DNA of 64,000 bases from Jiella sonneratiae (GTDB taxonomy: Bacteria > Pseudomonadota > Alphaproteobacteria > Rhizobiales > Rhizobiaceae). A model generated the notes under the pieces. The model was not told the origin of the DNA. It saw nothing but the letters and a program-made list of their open reading frames with translations, and did no database searches. Of the stretch, positions 60,811 to 64,000 are shown one piece after another. The stretch is from the NCBI RefSeq assembly GCF_017353515.1, contig NZ_JAFMPY010000006.1, positions 178,398 through 242,397 of the forward strand, in the 5' to 3' direction. The position numbers were made by a program, and so were the translations under genes. Each line of letters starts with the position of its first letter. Positions within the stretch are counted from its first letter, which is position 1.

Positions 60811-62085
60811 ATGACCAGCATTATGACCAATGCCTCCGCGATGACGGCTCTCCAGAGCCTCCAGTCGATCAACAACTCGCTCGACGAGACGCAGGCCCGC
60901 ATCTCCACGGGCTATCGTGTCGCGGAAGCCCAGGACAACGCCGCCTACTGGTCGATCGCCACCACCATGCGGTCGGACAACCAGGCCCTTTCGGCGGTCG
61001 TCGACTCGCTCGGCATCGGTGCCGCCACGGTCGACGCGGCCTATACCGGCCTCAACTCCGCCAAGGACGTCCTGTCCGAGATCAAGGCGAAGCTGACCAC
61101 CGCGACCTCCGACGGCGTCGACAAGTCGAAAGTCCAGGAAGAGATCTCCGCGCTGCAGGAGCAGCTGAAGACGATCTCCGACTCGGCTTCGTTCTCCGGC
61201 CAGAACTGGCTGTCGAACACCGACGGCACGACGGGCAAGCAGATCGTCTCCTCGATCTCGCGCGACTCCAGCAACCAGCTCAGCGTCGGTGCCATCGACG
61301 TCGACATCGACAGCTACCGGCTCTATTCGAACGATGCCGGTATTCTCGACAAGACAATCGACATCGACCAGTACGAGGGCGCCGTCGGCACCGCCGCGGT
61401 CCAGTCGACGACGGTCGACTTCGCCAATGCCGACGACAAGATCTCCTTCTCGGTCTCTCAGAACGGCGCTGCCGCCCGCACCGTCGAGATCACCAGCCAG
61501 ACCCTGACCGACGCCGGCCTCAGTGACACGACGATCCGTTCGGACGCCGACCTCAAGGCGGTCTACGAGCAGGCCTTCTCCGACGCCGGCATCGACGGCA
61601 TCTCGGTCGAGGTCGACACGACGACCCACGAGGTCACCTTCACCTCGCTGGAAGCCTTCAGTGTCACCAATGCCGCCGCCAGCGGTGCGTCCATCGGCTT
61701 CGGTGTCGCCGATCTCGGCCTGCAGAGCACCGACGTGACGGCGTCGGCGACCGGCACCTTCTCGACCAGCGTCGAGGACATCGACATCACCTCGGCGACC
61801 TCGGACCAGGTCCAGGCCTACATCAAGGTCGTCGACGAGGCGCTGTCGCAGGTCACCACCGCCGCGTCGAGCATCGGTGCGATCCAGAACCGCATCGATC
61901 TGCAGCAGGACTTCGTCGGCAAGCTGATGGACACGGTCTCGGAAGGCGTCGGCACGCTGGTCGATGCCGACATGACCGAGGAGTCCACCCGGCTGAAGGC
62001 GCTCCAGACCCAGCAGCAGCTCGGCGTCCAGGCGCTGTCGATCGCCAACTCCTCCTCGCAGTCGCTGCTCTCGCTCTTCCGCTAA
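60811..62085 (+). CDS. Flagellin 2
   Basis: The protein has 424 residues and is about 95 percent identical by eye to flagellin 3. It has the flagellin N terminus (MTSIMTNASAMTALQSLQSI; STGYRVAEAQDNAAYWSIAT) and C terminus ending SSSQSLLSLFR. The start is ATG 60811; an ATG at 60736 lies within the structured leader and is unlikely. No strong ribosome site is visible before the start (only GGGACG), so the leader may influence translation. It has its own terminator downstream. Confidence 0.94.
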   Translation: MTSIMTNASAMTALQSLQSINNSLDETQARISTGYRVAEAQDNAAYWSIATTMRSDNQALSAVVDSLGIGAATVDAAYTGLNSAKDVLSEIKAKLTTATSDGVDKSKVQEEISALQEQLKTISDSASFSGQNWLSNTDGTTGKQIVSSISRDSSNQLSVGAIDVDIDSYRLYSNDAGILDKTIDIDQYEGAVGTAAVQSTTVDFANADDKISFSVSQNGAAARTVEITSQTLTDAGLSDTTIRSDADLKAVYEQAFSDAGIDGISVEVDTTTHEVTFTSLEAFSVTNAAASGASIGFGVADLGLQSTDVTASATGTFSTSVEDIDITSATSDQVQAYIKVVDEALSQVTTAASSIGAIQNRIDLQQDFVGKLMDTVSEGVGTLVDADMTEESTRLKALQTQQQLGVQALSIANSSSQSLLSLFR

Positions 62086-62130
62086 GCGCAAGGAAGCAGC
62101 CCCTCCCTCATCGAGGGACGTTCGAGATCA

Positions 62131-62168
62131 CGAAGGGCCCGGCCTCGCGCCGGGCCCTTCGTCGTTTT
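62131..62168 (+). terminator. Strong terminator after flagellin gene 2
   Basis: CGAAGGGCCCGG (62131-62142) pairs perfectly with CCGGGCCCTTCG (62150-62161), a 12-base-pair stem with a 7-base loop, followed by TCGTTTTT. This is a clear Rho-independent terminator. Confidence 0.9.
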
Positions 62169-62609
62169 TGCACCCGGTCGCGGCTGCCGCGAAGCGGCGC
62201 GGCCGCGGCGGCGAGCCGGCGCTCCTGCCGGGCGGTTCCCGCTGCGACGCGCGGGAAAAGGGACGTGGGGCGCCGCCGGGCATCCGGGCGGAATCGGCCA
62301 TGCCGCATCGAGACCGGATCGCCGCGGGCCGCGCGTCATGTCGGGCGGATGCGGCGGGGCGGCGCCGCGACCTCTGCGGGAGGTTTTCCCGCAACCGCTG
62401 CCTGCCGTCGTTAAGCATGAATCCGACAAAACAGCATCAGTAGTCGGCGGCCTTCGATTCAGCGTTAATGCACCTGGTGAATCGATATGATGAATCGGAT
62501 TCGCAATTTAACTATCCTGTTTCGGTTTCTATTAGGCCTGACTCAGCTGAACTTTGAGGCCTTCTTGGCGATTAAGGAATTGGAGGGATTCGGACCTGCA
62601 TGTTGTGGT
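62169..62609. other. Gap between flagellin genes 2 and 3, no convincing gene
   Basis: The first part is GC-rich without a supportable ORF. From about 62430 it becomes A/T-rich, and TTAAC is found at 62508-62512; the promoter of flagellin 3 should lie here. No element like the exact CtrA box of flagellin 1 was found. Confidence 0.6.
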
Positions 62610-62684
62610 CATAGCGAAGTGGTCGGACGGGAATTTTTGACCACAGGCATGATGCCGTTTCGCTATCCCGGCTGATCCGGATTG
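62610..62684 (+). promoter_or_regulatory. Structured 5' leader element of flagellin gene 3
   Basis: Same stems as in gene 2: ATAGCGA (62611-62617) with TCGCTAT (62660-62666), GTGGTC (62619-62624) with GACCAC (62639-62644), GGCA-TGA-TGCC (62646-62656) and CCGG (62668-62671) with CCGG (62677-62680). The 14-base loop of the second stem is unrelated to its counterpart. A small extra hairpin (AGCGT with ACGCT) lies just before the start codon. Confidence 0.65.
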
Positions 62685-62717
62685 TTCCTATCTGTTACAG
62701 CGTATGGAACGCTTGCA

Positions 62718-63992
62718 ATGACCAGCATCAACACCAACACGTCGGCAATGACGGCCCTCCAGAGCCTCCAGTCGATCAACAACTCGCTCGAGGACACCCA
62801 GGCCCGCATCTCGACGGGCTACCGCGTCGCCGACGCCCAGGATAACGCCGCCTACTGGTCGATCGCCACCACCATGCGGTCGGACAACCAGGCCATGTCC
62901 GCCGTCGTCGACTCGCTCGGCATCGGCGCCGCCACGGTCGACGCGGCCTATACCGGCCTCAACTCCGCCAAGGACGTCCTTTCCGAAATCAAGGCGAAGC
63001 TGACCACCGCGACGTCCGACGGCGTCGACAAGACCAAGGTTCAGGAAGAGATCTCCGCGCTGCAGGAGCAGCTGAAGACGATCTCCGACTCGGCCTCGTT
63101 CTCCGGCCAGAACTGGCTGTCGAACACCGACGGCACCACCACCAAGCAGATCGTCTCCTCGATCTCGCGTGACTCCAACAGCCAGCTGAGCGTCGGTTCG
63201 ATCGACGTCGACATCGACAGCTACCGCCTCTATTCGGGGGATGCCGGTATCCTCGACAAGACCATCGACATCGACCAGTACGAGGGCGCCGTCGGCACGG
63301 CCGCGGTCCAGTCGACGACCGTCGACTTCGCCAACGCCGACGACAAGATCTCCTTCTCTGTTTCGCAGAACGGCGGTGCCGCCCGCACCGTGGAGATCAC
63401 CAGCCAGACCCTGACCGACGCCGGCCTCAGCGACACGACGATCCGTTCGGACGCCGACCTCAAGGCGGTCTACGAGCAGGCCTTCTCCGACGCCGGCATC
63501 GACGGCATCTCGGTCGAGGTCGACACGTCGACCCATGAGGTCACCTTCAAGTCGCTGGAAGCCTTCAGCGTCACCAACGCCGCCGCCAGCGGCGCGTCCA
63601 TCGGCTTCGGTGTCGCCGATCTCGGCCTGCAGACCACAGACGTGACGGCCTCGGCGACCGGCACCTTCTCGACCAGCGTCGAGGACATCGACATCTCGTC
63701 GGCGACCTCCTCCCAGGTCCAGGCCTATATCAAGGTCGTGGACGAGGCGCTGTCGCAGGTGACGACGGCTGCTTCCAGCCTCGGTGCCGTCCAGAACCGC
63801 ATCGATCTGCAGCAGGACTTCGTCGGCAAGCTGATGGACACGGTCTCGGAAGGCGTCGGCACGCTGGTCGATGCCGACATGACCGAGGAGTCCACCCGGC
63901 TGAAGGCGCTCCAGACCCAGCAGCAGCTCGGCGTCCAGGCGCTGTCGATCGCCAACTCCTCCTCGCAGTCGCTGCTCTCGCTCTTCCGCTAA
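62718..63992 (+). CDS. Flagellin 3
   Basis: The protein has 424 residues, the same length as flagellin 2, with about 20 differences spread along it (for example MTSINTNTSAMTALQSLQSI at the start). N- and C-terminal flagellin domains are intact. The start is ATG 62718; a frame start 36 bases upstream lies just after the leader element and is unlikely. The 8 bases visible after the stop match those after gene 2, which fits a recent duplication that included flanking sequence. The window ends 8 bases after the stop. Confidence 0.94.
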   Translation: MTSINTNTSAMTALQSLQSINNSLEDTQARISTGYRVADAQDNAAYWSIATTMRSDNQAMSAVVDSLGIGAATVDAAYTGLNSAKDVLSEIKAKLTTATSDGVDKTKVQEEISALQEQLKTISDSASFSGQNWLSNTDGTTTKQIVSSISRDSNSQLSVGSIDVDIDSYRLYSGDAGILDKTIDIDQYEGAVGTAAVQSTTVDFANADDKISFSVSQNGGAARTVEITSQTLTDAGLSDTTIRSDADLKAVYEQAFSDAGIDGISVEVDTSTHEVTFKSLEAFSVTNAAASGASIGFGVADLGLQTTDVTASATGTFSTSVEDIDISSATSSQVQAYIKVVDEALSQVTTAASSLGAVQNRIDLQQDFVGKLMDTVSEGVGTLVDADMTEESTRLKALQTQQQLGVQALSIANSSSQSLLSLFR

Positions 63993-64000
63993 GCGCAAGG

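Noticed and set aside
62487..62675. 62-residue frame upstream of flagellin 3
   Set aside because: It covers the promoter and structured leader, has no ribosome site, and does not resemble a protein.

Overview
The window is high-GC DNA from an alphaproteobacterium of the Hyphomicrobiales (Rhizobiales). Gene order and flagellar gene content point there: motB-motC-fliK-rem/ftcR-flgE-flgK-flgL-flaF-flbT-flgD-fliQ-flhA-fliR, the rhizobial motor genes motC and motE, FlaF/FlbT in place of FliS/FlgM-type control, several short flagellins, and Hyphomicrobiales-type palindromic repeats. The style resembles Aurantimonadaceae, but that is a guess. No rRNA, tRNA, transposase, phage or CRISPR was seen.

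Layout. (1) 1-21.6 kb, plus strand: first half of a flagellar cluster. It holds the end of fliF, a FliH-like gene, motB, motC, an outsized fliK, the OmpR-type regulator ftcR/rem, hook and filament-junction genes, flaF/flbT, flgD, fliQ, flhA, fliR, and small FliJ-, FlgJ- and FlgN-like genes plus a membrane protein. (2) 21.6-23.5 kb: a PilZ protein, an unknown membrane protein and a DUF1003 protein. (3) 23.7-36.4 kb: a myo-inositol locus. iolR-ibpA-iatP-iatA-iolC-iolD-iolE-iolB lie on the minus strand, and a dehydrogenase, iolG and a TIM-barrel isomerase lie divergently on the plus strand. Two GGAA-N6-TTCC palindromes fit IolR operators. (4) 36.6-43.6 kb: cobalamin (corrin ring) genes cbiX-cobH-cobL-cobI-cbiG/cobJ, behind a leader that may be a diverged cobalamin riboswitch. 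(5) 43.9-64 kb: second half of the flagellar cluster. flgF-fliI are on the minus strand; motA-fliM-X-fliN-fliG-flhB-X, flgB-flgC-fliE-flgG-flgA-flgI-motE-flgH-fliL-fliP and three flagellin genes are on the plus strand.

How it works together. The flagellar genes cover export gate, C ring, rod, rings, hook, filament and the MotA/B/C/E stator set; ftcR/rem would switch them on. FlaF and FlbT are post-transcriptional flagellin regulators in this class, and all three flagellin genes have structured 5' leaders. Two of these leaders share a conserved three-way-junction-like element with identical stems and unrelated loop sequence. The third places its ribosome-binding site in a hairpin. These leaders are the best candidates for an undescribed regulatory system here. 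Other notable points are a 1593-residue FliK, a His/Asp-rich insert in MotC, a Glu at the phospho-acceptor position of FtcR, and a precorrin-8X methylmutase fused to a 310-residue extra domain.
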